Below are positions 47,470 through 57,031 of a stretch of DNA of 64,000 bases, piece by piece. How positions within the stretch are numbered: position 1 is the stretch's first letter; every line of letters begins with the position of its first letter. Made by a program: the position numbers and the translations under genes. This DNA comes from Tissierellales bacterium (GTDB lineage: Bacteria; Bacillota; Clostridia; Tissierellales; Dethiosulfatibacteraceae): contig JAFGVC010000100.1 in the NCBI GenBank assembly GCA_016938195.1, forward strand, positions 1-64,000. The letters are read 5' to 3'. The notes under the pieces were generated by a model that was not told the DNA's origin, did no database searches, and saw only the letters and a list, made by a program, of their open reading frames with translations.

Positions 47470-48343
47470 TGAAAAAAAAGGTGTTATTTTAAAGTCTTTA
47501 GGAGGATTTTATTACGTTGATACAGATAATGGGATTATTGAAACTAGGGCAAGAGGCTTATTTAGAAAAAATAATATTAAGCCCTTAGTGGGTGACAGAT
47601 GTGTCATAAGAATTACCAAGGAAGATGCAGGTCAAGGATATATTGAAGAAATACTTAAAAGGCAGAATAGCTTTGTGAGACCTCCTGTGGCAAATATTGA
47701 CCAGTTAATTCTTATGTTTTCAGCTGCCAATCCCAGTCCAAATTATAGATTAATAGACAAATTCTTAATTCAAAGTGAATATCATGATATTCACACTGTC
47801 CTTTGTATCAATAAAATGGAGTTGGATTCTATTGAGTCCAATAAGCTAAAAAAGATTTATGAAAAAGCCGGATATCAGGTCATTTTGCTTTCAGTTAAGC
47901 AACATCAGAACTTAGAAGCCATCAAGGAGGTACTAAAAGACAAAATATCTGTATTTTCCGGGCCATCAGGTGTAGGAAAATCGACACTCCTGAATGAAAT
48001 AGAGACGGGTCTTAATTTGAAGACAGGCGTGGTTAGCACAAAAACAAGCAGGGGAAAGCATACGACTAGGCATGTTGAATTATTCAAGCTTTCTTCAGGT
48101 GGCTGGGTTGTTGACACGGCAGGATTCACGTCATTAGACCTAAAAAATATCAATAAGGAAAATTTAAAGCAATATTTTAAAGAATTTCGAGAAATTGATC
48201 AATGCAGATTTTTGGACTGTAATCATCATAAAGAACCGGGATGCATGGTAAAAGCAGCCGTAGATTCAGGAGATATTGTAGAAGAAAGATACAGGACTTA
48301 TGTTGAAATGCTTGAAATTTTAATTAACGGAGGAAGTATATGA
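47459..48343 (+). CDS. rsgA: Ribosome small subunit-dependent GTPase RsgA
   Basis: RsgA (294 residues) is a circularly permuted GTPase that helps mature 30S subunits. It has an OB domain (about 1-65), the permuted G domain with INKMELD (G4), SGPSGVGKSTLLNEI (G1, about 163-177) and DTAGFTSL (G3), and a C-terminal zinc site (CRFLDCNHHKEPGC). The TTG at 47459 is used, with GAGGAGA upstream inside prkC; this 11-base overlap suggests coupled expression with the kinase. Confidence 0.96.
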   Translation: MEINEKKGVILKSLGGFYYVDTDNGIIETRARGLFRKNNIKPLVGDRCVIRITKEDAGQGYIEEILKRQNSFVRPPVANIDQLILMFSAANPSPNYRLIDKFLIQSEYHDIHTVLCINKMELDSIESNKLKKIYEKAGYQVILLSVKQHQNLEAIKEVLKDKISVFSGPSGVGKSTLLNEIETGLNLKTGVVSTKTSRGKHTTRHVELFKLSSGGWVVDTAGFTSLDLKNINKENLKQYFKEFREIDQCRFLDCNHHKEPGCMVKAAVDSGDIVEERYRTYVEMLEILINGGSI

Positions 48344-48996
48344 AAATGATTGCACCATCCATTCTTTCGGCTAATTTTTCAAATCTGTCGAAAGATATTG
48401 AAATGTTGGATAGAGCTGGGGCGGATATGCTACACATTGATGTAATGGATGGACTTTTCGTTCCGAATATTACGATAGGACCTTTGGTAATCAAAGCTCT
48501 GCGACCGTTAACAAGCCTTATTTTTGATGTTCATTTAATGATTGAAAAGCCTGAGAGATATATTGACCTATTTGTTGAAGCAGGTGCCGATATATTAACG
48601 GTTCATTATGAGGCCTCACTTCATTTGCATCGTACAATCCATCTTATCAAGAGTAAAGGAATTAAAGTGGGGGTTTCTCTTAATCCTTCAACGCCGGTGT
48701 TCTTACTGAAAGAAATTTTAAAGGATGTTGATTTAGTGCTATTGATGTCTGTCAATCCAGGGTTTGGAGGTCAGTCCTATATAGAAAATACAAATAATAA
48801 AATTATTGAGTTGAATGAGCTGAGAAGAAATCTTGACGCAAATTTTTTGATTGAGGTTGATGGAGGTATCAAAGCTTCAAATATTAAGGACGTGTCAGAA
48901 TTAGGTGTCGATGTTTTTGTTGCAGGGTCGGAGGTTTTCAACAGCAAGAATCCCTCTGAAAAAATCATACAATTGAGGAAGCTTGCTAATGAATGA
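48340..48996 (+). CDS. rpe: Ribulose-phosphate 3-epimerase
   Basis: Rpe (218 residues) interconverts D-ribulose-5-phosphate and D-xylulose-5-phosphate in the pentose phosphate pathway. The TIM-barrel blocks are present: APSILSANFSNL (about 4-15), HIDVMDGLFVPNITIGP (about 33-49, metal-binding His and Asp), DVHLMIEKP, VNPGFGGQ near 143-150 and EVDGGI near 171-176. It starts in the rsgA stop (ATGA) after CGGAGG. Confidence 0.97.
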   Translation: MKMIAPSILSANFSNLSKDIEMLDRAGADMLHIDVMDGLFVPNITIGPLVIKALRPLTSLIFDVHLMIEKPERYIDLFVEAGADILTVHYEASLHLHRTIHLIKSKGIKVGVSLNPSTPVFLLKEILKDVDLVLLMSVNPGFGGQSYIENTNNKIIELNELRRNLDANFLIEVDGGIKASNIKDVSELGVDVFVAGSEVFNSKNPSEKIIQLRKLANE

Positions 48997-49630
48997 AAAA
49001 TGCTTAATCATTACGGGTGGAGAGGTAATTGATAATAAACGGTTACTAAAATTGGTGAGAGAATCGAGTTATATCATTTGCGCAGATAGAGGGGCGGAGA
49101 CAGCGTTCAAATTATCAATAAGACCGGACATTATTTTAGGAGATTTAGACTCTATCAATTCTGAAATATTGAAGAAAATGGATGTTAGAATAATTGATTA
49201 TCCTACGGATAAGGATTTTACTGATACTGAGCTTGCTATTCAGCATGCAGTTGACATGGGATACAATAAAATTGACGTTGTGAACGCTACAGGAAATCGA
49301 ATGGATCATGTTTTCAGCACTTTTTTATTGCTGTATAAGTATGATACAATCGATATTAGAATAGTTGGCAGTCATTTTGAAGCATTTTTACTAAGAGAAG
49401 ATTTGAAAATTTTTCATCAAAAGGGACGAATCCTATCTATTATTCCAGTAGGAGATTCATTGGAGAACATTTATTTAACCGGGTTCAAATTTCCGCTAAT
49501 GGGACAATCTGTATCCGTTGGAGATTCGTTGTGTGTCAGTAATATTATTATTGAAGATGAGGCGGAAATAAAGTTAAGCAAAGGAAAAGCAATCATAATT
49601 ATTACAGATCAGGAGGAGCAATATGATTAA
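48989..49630 (+). CDS. thiN: Thiamine pyrophosphokinase
   Basis: ThiN (213 residues) makes thiamine pyrophosphate from thiamine and ATP. Motifs: [26 protein letters not shown] (in parts, about 32-57) and [18 protein letters not shown] (about 68-85), then [10 protein letters not shown] (about 100-109), which contribute the metal and substrate sites. ATG at 48989 is chosen over the TTG at 48983. It follows rpe with an 8-base overlap, the common rsgA-rpe-thiN order. Confidence 0.94.
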   Translation: MNEKCLIITGGEVIDNKRLLKLVRESSYIICADRGAETAFKLSIRPDIILGDLDSINSEILKKMDVRIIDYPTDKDFTDTELAIQHAVDMGYNKIDVVNATGNRMDHVFSTFLLLYKYDTIDIRIVGSHFEAFLLREDLKIFHQKGRILSIIPVGDSLENIYLTGFKFPLMGQSVSVGDSLCVSNIIIEDEAEIKLSKGKAIIIITDQEEQYD

Positions 49631-51008
49631 TACGGAATCGAGAAATATTTTTGCTAATGCATCAGAGTACTTTGGTAAAGAAGTGACTTTGCAAGGTTGG
49701 ATTAGAACAGTCAGAGCTTCTAATAAATTTGGCTTCATTGAATTTAATGATGGCACTGCATTTAAAAATATCCAAATCATATTTGAAGAAGAGTTAGAAA
49801 ATTTTAATGAGATTAAAAAATTTGGTACAGGATCAGCTATTGAGATTATAGGAACTGTTATTGAAACACCTAATGCAAAGCAAGAGTTTGAGATTAAGGC
49901 GAGTCAAATTAATTTAATTGCAAATTGCGAATCGTCATATCCACTCCAGAAAAAGAGACATTCTCTGGAATACATGAGAACAATCGGTCATTTAAGGCCT
50001 AGAGCGAATATTTATTCCGCGGCTTTTCGCGTCAGATCTTCAGCGGCTTTTGCTATACATCAGTTTTTTCAGGAAAGAGGGTTTCTTTACGTGCACACAC
50101 CTATCATTACGGCAAATGATGCCGAAGGTGCAGGTGAAATGTTTAAAGTTACGACATTAAATTATGAAGATATGAAAGCGTCAAACGGAACAGATTACTC
50201 AGGAGATTTTTTTGGTAAAAGGACAAATTTGACTGTCAGTGGTCAACTTGAGGCTGAATCCTTTGCTCTTTCGCACAAAAATGTTTACACCTTTGGACCT
50301 ACATTTAGGGCTGAAAATTCTAATACTTCTAGACATGCAGCTGAGTTTTGGATGATTGAGCCTGAAATGGCTTTTGTGGATATAAATGGCAACATGGATC
50401 TTGCAGAAGATATGATTAAATATATTATTGCTTATGTTATAAAGCATAACATGCAGGAAATTGATTTTTTTAACACCCACGTGGACCAAGGCTTGATGGA
50501 AAGGCTTCGGAATGTTGTGGAATCAAGCTTTGTTAGAATCACTTACACTGAGGCTGTCAATCAACTCATTAAAAGTGGAGAGAATTTTAACTTTCCCGTA
50601 AAGTGGGGAATAGATTTGCAGACCGAGCATGAAAGATATTTAACAGAAAAGATTTATGGGAAGCCTGTTTTCGTTATAGATTATCCTAAAGAAATCAAAG
50701 CTTTCTACATGAGACAAAATAATGATATGAAAACCGTATCAGCGATGGATTTATTGGCTCCGGGTGTGGGAGAAATTATTGGCGGAAGTCAAAGGGAAGA
50801 AAGATATGATAAACTTATCGCTAGAATGGAAGAAATGAATATTTCGCATGAGGATTTAGGATGGTATTTAGAGCTAAGAAAATATGGATGTGCCTATCAC
50901 TCAGGCTTTGGATTAGGATTTGAAAGACTGGTCATGTATCTGACCGGAATCGGAAATATTAGAGATGTCATTCCTTTTCCAAGAACGCCACAAAATGCCG
51001 AGTTTTAA
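49623..51008 (+). CDS. asnS: Asparaginyl-tRNA synthetase
   Basis: AsnS (461 residues) charges tRNA-Asn. An N-terminal OB anticodon-binding domain (about 1-110; [21 protein letters not shown] in part) precedes the class II core with [24 protein letters not shown] (in part; motif 2) and the C-terminal [15 protein letters not shown] (motif 3). The absence of the AspS insertion and the full AsnS-type motif 2 support asparagine specificity. It overlaps thiN by 8 bases and no T-box precedes it, so it is expressed with the upstream operon. Confidence 0.95.
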   Translation: MINTESRNIFANASEYFGKEVTLQGWIRTVRASNKFGFIEFNDGTAFKNIQIIFEEELENFNEIKKFGTGSAIEIIGTVIETPNAKQEFEIKASQINLIANCESSYPLQKKRHSLEYMRTIGHLRPRANIYSAAFRVRSSAAFAIHQFFQERGFLYVHTPIITANDAEGAGEMFKVTTLNYEDMKASNGTDYSGDFFGKRTNLTVSGQLEAESFALSHKNVYTFGPTFRAENSNTSRHAAEFWMIEPEMAFVDINGNMDLAEDMIKYIIAYVIKHNMQEIDFFNTHVDQGLMERLRNVVESSFVRITYTEAVNQLIKSGENFNFPVKWGIDLQTEHERYLTEKIYGKPVFVIDYPKEIKAFYMRQNNDMKTVSAMDLLAPGVGEIIGGSQREERYDKLIARMEEMNISHEDLGWYLELRKYGCAYHSGFGLGFERLVMYLTGIGNIRDVIPFPRTPQNAEF

Positions 51009-51022
51009 ACAAAATAATGAAA

Positions 51023-51047
51023 GACCCCTTATTCAAGGGGTCCCTTT
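51023..51047. terminator. Bidirectional terminator between asnS and rpmB
   Basis: GACCCCTT (51023-51030) and AAGGGGTC (51035-51042) form a perfect 8-bp stem with loop ATTC. A short T-rich tail follows on the plus strand and TCTTTCATTATTTT on the minus strand, so it can serve both convergent genes. Confidence 0.85.
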
Positions 51048-51056
51048 AATCATTAA

Positions 51057-51248
51057 TTAAATTGCTCTTTGTACTTTTCCGGATCTAATACATCTTGTGC
51101 ATACATCTTTTCGAACAGCAACGCCGTTCACCAATACTTTTATTCTTCTTAAGTTTGGCTTCCATTTTCTTTTAATTTTTTTATCAGAGTGCGTTATAAT
51201 GTGACCTGAGGTAATACCTTTTCCGCAAATTTCGCAACACTTGGCCAT
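51057..51248 (-). CDS. rpmB: 50S ribosomal protein L28
   Basis: L28 (63 residues) is a large-subunit protein. It keeps the zinc-ribbon form with two CxxC pairs (CEIC near residues 5-8 and CTRC near 53-56), as well as the HSDKKIKRKWKPNLRR basic stretch. The ATG at 51248 is used because the family starts MAKxCEICGK and GGGAGGTG lies upstream on the minus strand; the longer frame adds MGGVI. It is transcribed alone, divergent from asp23. Confidence 0.96.
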   Translation of the reverse strand: MAKCCEICGKGITSGHIITHSDKKIKRKWKPNLRRIKVLVNGVAVRKDVCTRCIRSGKVQRAI

Positions 51249-51272
51249 AATCACACCTCCCATTCTATGAAT

Positions 51273-51300
51273 ATAATAATATTTCGGTACTCTAAATCAA
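51273..51300 (-). promoter_or_regulatory. Promoter of rpmB
   Basis: On the minus strand TTGATT (51300-51295) and TATTAT (51278-51273) are 16 bases apart, upstream of the GGGAGGTG site. Confidence 0.5.
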
Positions 51301-51330
51301 CTGTTATATTTTAACACTAAAAAGTATTTA

Positions 51331-51359
51331 TTGCAATAATTATTTTATGTTAGTATAAT
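51331..51359 (+). promoter_or_regulatory. Promoter of the asp23-fakA operon
   Basis: TTGCAA (51331-51336) and TATAAT (51354-51359) are separated by 17 bases, 34 bases before the asp23 ATG. Confidence 0.8.
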
Positions 51360-51393
51360 TAACCTTGTAGAAAAGATAATTGGAGGAACCCAA

Positions 51394-51747
51394 ATGTCAG
51401 TAAGAATTAATAGCAGTAATGGAAATATTAACATTGACGAGCAAGTTGTTGCCACATTGGCAGGACTAGCTGCAGTTGAATGTTATGGTATTGTTGGTAT
51501 GGCTGCAAAAAGTGCCTCGGAAGGGCTATTTGAACTTGCAAGAAAAGAACACTTGACCAAGGGTGTGAAGGTTACTATAAAAGAAAACAAAGTGGTTGTT
51601 GATTTATTTGTTGTTGTACAATTTGGTGTTCGGATTTCGACAGTAGCAGAAAACATCATTGCCAAAGTCAAGTATAATCTGGAAAATTTTACTGGATTGG
51701 AAGTTGTGAATGTAAATGTTCACGTTCAGGGTGTGAGAGTACTGTAA
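51394..51747 (+). CDS. Asp23/YloU-family envelope protein
   Basis: This 117-residue Asp23 (DUF322, YloU) protein has the family core INIDEQVVATLAGLAAVECYGIVGMAAK (in part, about 9-36) and the VNVNVHVQGVRV C-terminus. Asp23 proteins in staphylococci attach to the membrane through AmaP and relate to wall stress; here no AmaP is nearby. It is followed after 13 bases by fakA, the Bacillus yloU-yloV order. Confidence 0.93.
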   Translation: MSVRINSSNGNINIDEQVVATLAGLAAVECYGIVGMAAKSASEGLFELARKEHLTKGVKVTIKENKVVVDLFVVVQFGVRISTVAENIIAKVKYNLENFTGLEVVNVNVHVQGVRVL

Positions 51748-51760
51748 ATTGGAGGACAAA

Positions 51761-53377
51761 ATGAGAATAGGCAATGTAGATGTTACGTTGATAAAAGAAT
51801 TTGTCATGAGCATGGCAAATTATCTTGAAAAAAATAAAAGTGTTGTAGATGCATTAAATGTATTCCCTGTTCCGGACGGAGATACAGGAACAAATATGCA
51901 TCTGACGATACAGGCAGCGGTTAGAGAGATTACCGATGCAAATTTCACAGATATTTCTGAAGCTTCCAAGGCAGCTGCAAATGGTTCTTTGCTTGGCGCT
52001 CGCGGAAACTCGGGCGTGATTGTATCTCAGCTTTTAAGAGGCTTTTCAGAAGGATTGAAGGGAAATAAGGAATTTACGACCAAAGTATTTGCTGAAGCAT
52101 TGAAATCCTCTTCTGACATGGCTTATAGCGCTGTTATGAAACCTGTGGAAGGAACAATATTGACTGTAGCTAGAGAGTCAGCAGAAAAAGCTTTAGAAAT
52201 CTATGACAAGACTGATGATGTTACAGAGTTTTTAGGTATAGTGATTGAACAAGCTAAAGACGCTTTGAGAAGAACGCCTGAAATGCTGGAAGTGTTAAAG
52301 CAATCAGGTGTTGTTGATGCAGGTGGACAAGGTTATGTTTTTCTGTTGGAAGGGGCCTATCTTTATCTAAAGGGTGAGAAAATAGAGGATATTATTGTAG
52401 AAAAGACAGAAATAAAAGAGACTTCAGACGAGTTGAATTCTTTTATTAGGGAAGAAGACATTAAGTTTGCATATTGTACAGAATTTATTATTAACCGCGC
52501 TGATATTTCCCAAGCGGATCTAATTAAAATGATAGAAAAAAAGGGAGATTCATTGGTCTGCATTAAAAATGAAGACCTAATCAAAGTCCATATTCACACG
52601 AATGAGCCAGGATATATTCTCCATCTAGCAGGTAAATATGGAGAGTTAATCAATATTAAAATTGATAATATGAGAAAACAATTCAGAGACCAGAGAAAAC
52701 TTAAAATTCAAAGAGAACATAAAAAAAATTCGTTTATTTCAATCAGTATGGGAGAAGGCATAAAAAAAGTATTTGAAGATTTAGGCGTAGAAGAAGTAAT
52801 TTCAGGCGGGCAGACGATGAATCCGAGTACGGAGGATATATTAAGAGCGGTTGAATCTGTTTATTCCGATTATATTTTTATTCTTCCAAACAACAGCAAT
52901 ATTATTCTTGCAGCCAATCAAGCTAAAGAAATTTCGGATAAAAGCATTTATGTTATTCCTACCAAAACAATACCTCAAGGCATTAGTGCCTTGTTAGCCT
53001 TTGATGATTCGGTTAATCCTGAAATTAATGTCGAAGCAATGACTCAAGCGATGGAACAAGTTAAAACGGGATTGGTTACTTTTGCGGTAAGAGATACAAC
53101 TGTGAATGAAAAAGAAATCAAAACCGGAGATATTATAGCGATTCATGATGGTAATATTACTGCAAATGGAAATGATATCACTGAACAGACCATAGAATTA
53201 ATTAATACTATGATGGATGAGGATAGCAGTTTAATTACACTTTTTTATGGAAGCGATGTGACCGATAAAGACGCAGAAAATTTACGCAGTAAAGTTGAAG
53301 AGATTGCTCCCGATTGTGATATAGAGGTTATTAACGGCGGTCAGCCTTTGTATTTTTATATTATCTCCGTGGAATAA
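51761..53377 (+). CDS. fakA: Fatty acid kinase catalytic subunit FakA (DAK2/YloV family)
   Basis: This 538-residue DhaK-like protein matches FakA/YloV, which phosphorylates fatty acids held by a FakB (DegV) partner; the acyl-phosphate can feed PlsY/PlsX. The N-terminal DhaL (DAK2) domain has FPVPDGDTGTNM (about 34-45, Mg-ATP) and GARGNSGVIVSQLLRGF (about 81-97), and the middle and C-terminal domains complete the family length. ATG at 51761 follows GGAGGAC; an upstream in-frame TTG covers the ribosome site. No fakB is in the window. Confidence 0.92.
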   Translation: MRIGNVDVTLIKEFVMSMANYLEKNKSVVDALNVFPVPDGDTGTNMHLTIQAAVREITDANFTDISEASKAAANGSLLGARGNSGVIVSQLLRGFSEGLKGNKEFTTKVFAEALKSSSDMAYSAVMKPVEGTILTVARESAEKALEIYDKTDDVTEFLGIVIEQAKDALRRTPEMLEVLKQSGVVDAGGQGYVFLLEGAYLYLKGEKIEDIIVEKTEIKETSDELNSFIREEDIKFAYCTEFIINRADISQADLIKMIEKKGDSLVCIKNEDLIKVHIHTNEPGYILHLAGKYGELINIKIDNMRKQFRDQRKLKIQREHKKNSFISISMGEGIKKVFEDLGVEEVISGGQTMNPSTEDILRAVESVYSDYIFILPNNSNIILAANQAKEISDKSIYVIPTKTIPQGISALLAFDDSVNPEINVEAMTQAMEQVKTGLVTFAVRDTTVNEKEIKTGDIIAIHDGNITANGNDITEQTIELINTMMDEDSSLITLFYGSDVTDKDAENLRSKVEEIAPDCDIEVINGGQPLYFYIISVE

Positions 53378-53453
53378 CAATTGATAACAATTAAAACTAC
53401 AATCTAAGCATTATAATATACAGAAATTGGTAAAAATATCATTTCTAATATAG

Positions 53454-53459
53454 TATAAT
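53454..53459 (+). promoter_or_regulatory. -10 element before recG
   Basis: TATAAT is followed by G, so a spurious ATG (53458) lies in it. No good -35 with 16-18 base spacing is seen. A start near 53466 would leave the ATG at 53482 as the recG start. Confidence 0.45.
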
Positions 53460-53481
53460 GCTGTTGTATTTAGGGGATTAT

Positions 53482-55518
53482 ATGAAGATTAATCTGCTTG
53501 ATATTCCTGGAGTAGGCGAAAAAACTCAAAAAAAATTAAATCAATTAGGCCTTTATAGTATCGAGGACCTTATAAGCTACTTTCCATATCGATTTGAGGA
53601 TAGAAGCAGGATTGTTAAAATTCTTGAATTAATTGAAAATGAAAAGCAATTAATTCGGGTTTCAATTAGACAAGACAAGATTAACAATCAGTCAACCTAT
53701 AAAAAAAATGTTTTACAGACAGAAATCTATGACGACACAGGTATGATGTACGCCATCTGGTTTAATCAGCCGTATATTAGAAATAAGATTAATGAAAGCC
53801 ATGAAGTTTTTCTTTTTGGTAAAATACAAAGATATAATAACAGGCTATACATCATAAATCCGGAAATTTTGAATCCAAATAATCAAGATCTGGATTTTGG
53901 TTATTCACCAATTTATAAGTTGTCTAAGGGTATAAAAAACAATGAAATAAAGAGAGTTATTTTAAGCTTTTTTAAGCATTTTGATCAGGATATAGAAAAT
54001 ATTTTACCCAAATATATCATTACTAAATATAATCTGCTTAATAGAAGAGAGGCTTTTAAGTGGTTACACTTTCCTCCAACCGAGGGACATTATCAGAAAT
54101 CAAAAATATCATTAGCCTTTGAAGAGCTTTTTATTCTTTTCTTCGGATTGTCTGCATTGAAAAGAGAAAGAAAAGAATTGAAGGGTATTCTTTTTAACTT
54201 GGGGAATGCAATTGAAGATTTTTTTTCGCTTGTTCCATTTGAGCTGACAAAAGCGCAAATTAAAGTTATTGAAGAAATTGCCAAGGACATGAACTCTGAA
54301 GCAATCATGAATAGAATGATTCAGGGAGATGTAGGTAGCGGAAAGACAATAGTTGCATTTTTTGCAATTTTTCTTTGTTGGCGCAATGGCCTCCAAGCAG
54401 CCATGCTAGCACCAACTGAAATTCTCGTTAGACAGCATTTCGAAACGTTCAAAGCATTGTTTAGTGATGCGGGCATTCGTTTTGAGCTGTTATTGGGGAG
54501 CCAAACCAGCAAAGAAAAAATAGAAATAAAGAGAAGAATTGAAGAAGGAGAAATAGACTTTATTATAGGAACACATTCATTGATTCAAGAAAATGTTATT
54601 TTTAAACATTTAGGGCTTGTGATTACGGATGAACAACATCGATTTGGCGTTAAGCAAAGAGCTTTACTTGCGGAAAAAGGCAAAAATCCGGATGTGTTGG
54701 TGATGAGTGCCACCCCAATACCTAGAACATTGTCACTGATTGTATATGGAGATCTTGATTTGTCAGTGATTGATGAATTGCCACCGGGAAGACAGTCTAT
54801 CATAACGAGATTGATTCATCGTTCAAAATACCAAAAAATGTTAAATTTCATTGAGAAACACGTTACGGAGGGCAGACAAATATATTTTGTCGCGCCGGCA
54901 ATTTATGATTCTGAACTCGAAATGGAATCTGTTGAGAATGTTTTCTCAAAACTTAATAAGCGATTTCAAAGCTTCAACATAAAAATGATTCATGGAAGGC
55001 AAACCAAGGAAGAGAAAGAATCAATATTTAAGGACTTTCTTAAACAAAAGATACAAATATTAATTGCAACAACAGTCATTGAGGTAGGTGTTAACGTACC
55101 TAACGCTTCTATTATGGTCATTGAAGGTGCAGAAAGATTTGGCTTATCTCAACTTCACCAGCTCAGAGGGCGTGTTGGAAGAGGAATTCATCAATCCTAT
55201 TGTTTTTTAGTCACAACCTCAGATCATCACCAAACAACTAGCAGATTAAAGGTTTTGTGTGAATCTAATGATGGTTTTTTTATTGCAAATGAAGATTTGA
55301 AGCTTAGAGGTCCTGGTGAATTTTTAGGAACAAGACAGCATGGTATGGCTGAAATCAAGACAATTCAACCCTATCGATATGAAAAAATGATTGAGGTTAT
55401 AAAAAAAGAAATTGAATATTTATGGACACATGATACCGTCTTGACAGACGATGAACAGGAAAAACTAGATAATAAAGTAAATGAGTTTTATAAAAAGAAA
55501 AAAATCGTTTTAAATTGA
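53482..55518 (+). CDS. recG: ATP-dependent DNA helicase RecG
   Basis: RecG (678 residues) regresses stalled replication forks and branch-migrates Holliday junctions. An N-terminal wedge/OB domain (about 1-210; IPGVGEKTQKKL, YFPYRFEDRS) precedes the helicase core: MIQGDVGSGKTIVAF (Walker A, about 278-292), TDEQHRFGVKQR (Walker B) and GRVGRG (motif VI), with a C-terminal TRG motif. ATG at 53482 is chosen because the upstream ATG (53458) overlaps the -10. rsmD follows after 34 bases. Confidence 0.97.
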   Translation: MKINLLDIPGVGEKTQKKLNQLGLYSIEDLISYFPYRFEDRSRIVKILELIENEKQLIRVSIRQDKINNQSTYKKNVLQTEIYDDTGMMYAIWFNQPYIRNKINESHEVFLFGKIQRYNNRLYIINPEILNPNNQDLDFGYSPIYKLSKGIKNNEIKRVILSFFKHFDQDIENILPKYIITKYNLLNRREAFKWLHFPPTEGHYQKSKISLAFEELFILFFGLSALKRERKELKGILFNLGNAIEDFFSLVPFELTKAQIKVIEEIAKDMNSEAIMNRMIQGDVGSGKTIVAFFAIFLCWRNGLQAAMLAPTEILVRQHFETFKALFSDAGIRFELLLGSQTSKEKIEIKRRIEEGEIDFIIGTHSLIQENVIFKHLGLVITDEQHRFGVKQRALLAEKGKNPDVLVMSATPIPRTLSLIVYGDLDLSVIDELPPGRQSIITRLIHRSKYQKMLNFIEKHVTEGRQIYFVAPAIYDSELEMESVENVFSKLNKRFQSFNIKMIHGRQTKEEKESIFKDFLKQKIQILIATTVIEVGVNVPNASIMVIEGAERFGLSQLHQLRGRVGRGIHQSYCFLVTTSDHHQTTSRLKVLCESNDGFFIANEDLKLRGPGEFLGTRQHGMAEIKTIQPYRYEKMIEVIKKEIEYLWTHDTVLTDDEQEKLDNKVNEFYKKKKIVLN

Positions 55519-55552
55519 GCATAGATACTATATAATGGGGGGTAGAATAAGG

Positions 55553-56104
55553 ATGCGGGTTATTTCAGGGTCATCAAGAGGCGCAAAACTTTTTTCTCCA
55601 AAAGGTAATCGAGTCAGACCTACTACTGATAAAATAAAGGAATCAATTTTTAATATCATTCAACCTATAAAGCATGCTTCCATTGTTTTAGATTTATTTT
55701 CAGGCACTGGTGGCATAGGAATAGAATTTATTAGCAGAGGTTCTGAAAAATGTTTTTTTGTAGATATCGATAAAGAAAGCATTCAGCTCATAGAAAAAAA
55801 TCTTTTGAAGTGTGGATTGACTAATAAAAGTCAAGTTTTGAAATCGGACTATGAAAAAGCGATTCAAAAGCTATCAGATTTAAATATTAAATGCGACTAT
55901 ATTTTTGCAGACCCACCTTATGAAATGAATATTGGTCATCATATTATCAAGGTTATATCAGATTGCCAAATTTTATCTTCTGAGGGACTCATTATTATCG
56001 AATTACCGAGGGAACAGGAGATAAAATTAGAGGGTATGAATTATCAAATAATTAAGGAAAAGATATATGGTATCACAAAAATTATTTTTATAACAGAGGG
56101 TTAG
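55553..56104 (+). CDS. rsmD: 16S rRNA (guanine(966)-N(2))-methyltransferase
   Basis: RsmD (183 residues) N2-methylates G966 of 16S rRNA. It begins MRVISGSSRGAKL and shows the SAM site LDLFSGTGGIGIEFISRG (about 44-61) and the catalytic ADPPYE (about 121-126). ATG at 55553 is chosen from family alignment and the GGGGGG site (55537-55542). The ATG at 55535 overlaps a TATAAT and is doubtful. coaD follows after 2 bases, the usual pair. Confidence 0.95.
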   Translation: MRVISGSSRGAKLFSPKGNRVRPTTDKIKESIFNIIQPIKHASIVLDLFSGTGGIGIEFISRGSEKCFFVDIDKESIQLIEKNLLKCGLTNKSQVLKSDYEKAIQKLSDLNIKCDYIFADPPYEMNIGHHIIKVISDCQILSSEGLIIIELPREQEIKLEGMNYQIIKEKIYGITKIIFITEG

Positions 56105-56106
56105 TC

Positions 56107-56601
56107 ATGAAGGTTATGTATTCGGGAAGCTTTGATCCGATCACTAAGGGGCATTTGGATATTATTTATCGATGCTCCAAAAAATTTGATGAAGTTCTTG
56201 TGGTTGTTTTTGAAAACAATTCTAAAAAACACATCTTTACAGCTGAGGAAAGAAAAGAACTTGTTGAAAAAGTGACTTACAATTTAGAGAATGTTAAGGT
56301 TGACTTAGCTGAAGGCATGCTAGTAGAATATGCTAGAGCGCATGATATTGATGTTGTCATTAGAGGATTAAGAGCCGTGTCTGATTATGAATATGAGTTA
56401 AAGGTAGCGTCTATGAACAACTTGCTCCACAATAAGCTTGAAACGCTCTTTATGGTTGCATCTCCAAATTATTCATTTATCAGTTCAAGCATTGTCAAGG
56501 AGATAGCTATATTGAAAGGAGATATCAATCAATTGGTGCCTAAAGTTGTTGAAGAGGCTTTAATTAAAAAATTCAGGGAGGTAAAAAGTGGAGATTATTA
56601 A
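56107..56601 (+). CDS. coaD: Phosphopantetheine adenylyltransferase
   Basis: CoaD (164 residues) transfers AMP to 4'-phosphopantetheine, the fourth step of CoA synthesis. The nucleotidyltransferase motif is GSFDPITKGHLDII (about 6-19, with GHxD-type histidine), and the C-terminal SPNYSFISSSIVKEIA block (about 119-134) is typical. CoA also supplies the arm of AcpP (61415). Its stop overlaps the next gene's GTG start. Confidence 0.97.
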   Translation: MKVMYSGSFDPITKGHLDIIYRCSKKFDEVLVVVFENNSKKHIFTAEERKELVEKVTYNLENVKVDLAEGMLVEYARAHDIDVVIRGLRAVSDYEYELKVASMNNLLHNKLETLFMVASPNYSFISSSIVKEIAILKGDINQLVPKVVEEALIKKFREVKSGDY

Positions 56602-57031
56602 TTTGCTGGAAAAACTAGAGGATATTGTGGAAGAAGCGTCAAAGCTTCCTATGTCAAATAAAGTGGTAGTTCATAAGCACGAGGTGCTTGAAATCATTAC
56701 TGAAATGCGTATAAAACTTCCTGATGAAATCAAACAAGCTTCATGGATTAAAGAAGAAAGGCAAAGAATATTGTCTGAAACTCAGTCAGAGGCTTCAAGT
56801 ATTATTAATGATGCTATGCACAGACAGTCTGCATTGATTGATGATCATGAACTTACAAAGCTTGCGGAACAAAATGCTAAAGAGATTGAAGAAAGAGCAA
56901 GACGAACTGCTTTTGAGCTCAAAAAAGAAACGATTGAATACTGCGACCGGCTGTTGGCTAAGACACAAGAGGGGATGGAAAAAATCCTAAAAACCTTAGC
57001 TGAAAACAGAGAAGAGCTTGATAATTTATAA
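56588..57031 (+). CDS. Coiled-coil protein of unknown function after coaD
   Basis: This 147-residue soluble protein is largely helical, with heptad-like repeats around residues 48-140 (ERQRILSETQSEASSIIND and LAEQNAKEIEERARRTAFEL). Sequences like it are often named ATPase or ATP synthase B-like, because they resemble the stalk of F-type subunits; DivIVA-like coiled-coils are also similar. No ATP-binding motif is present. It starts with GTG, GGGAGG lies upstream, and it overlaps coaD by 14 bases. I do not recognise a function. Confidence 0.8.
   Translation: MEIINLLEKLEDIVEEASKLPMSNKVVVHKHEVLEIITEMRIKLPDEIKQASWIKEERQRILSETQSEASSIINDAMHRQSALIDDHELTKLAEQNAKEIEERARRTAFELKKETIEYCDRLLAKTQEGMEKILKTLAENREELDNL

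Noticed and set aside
49478-49500. A GGGTTCAAAT string like a tRNA T-loop
   Set aside because: It lies in the thiN coding region and no acceptor stem, D-arm or anticodon arm could be drawn around it.
53378-53460. A terminator between fakA and recG
   Set aside because: AGAAAT/ATTTCT and two TAACAATT copies are present, but no stem followed by a T tract could be drawn.
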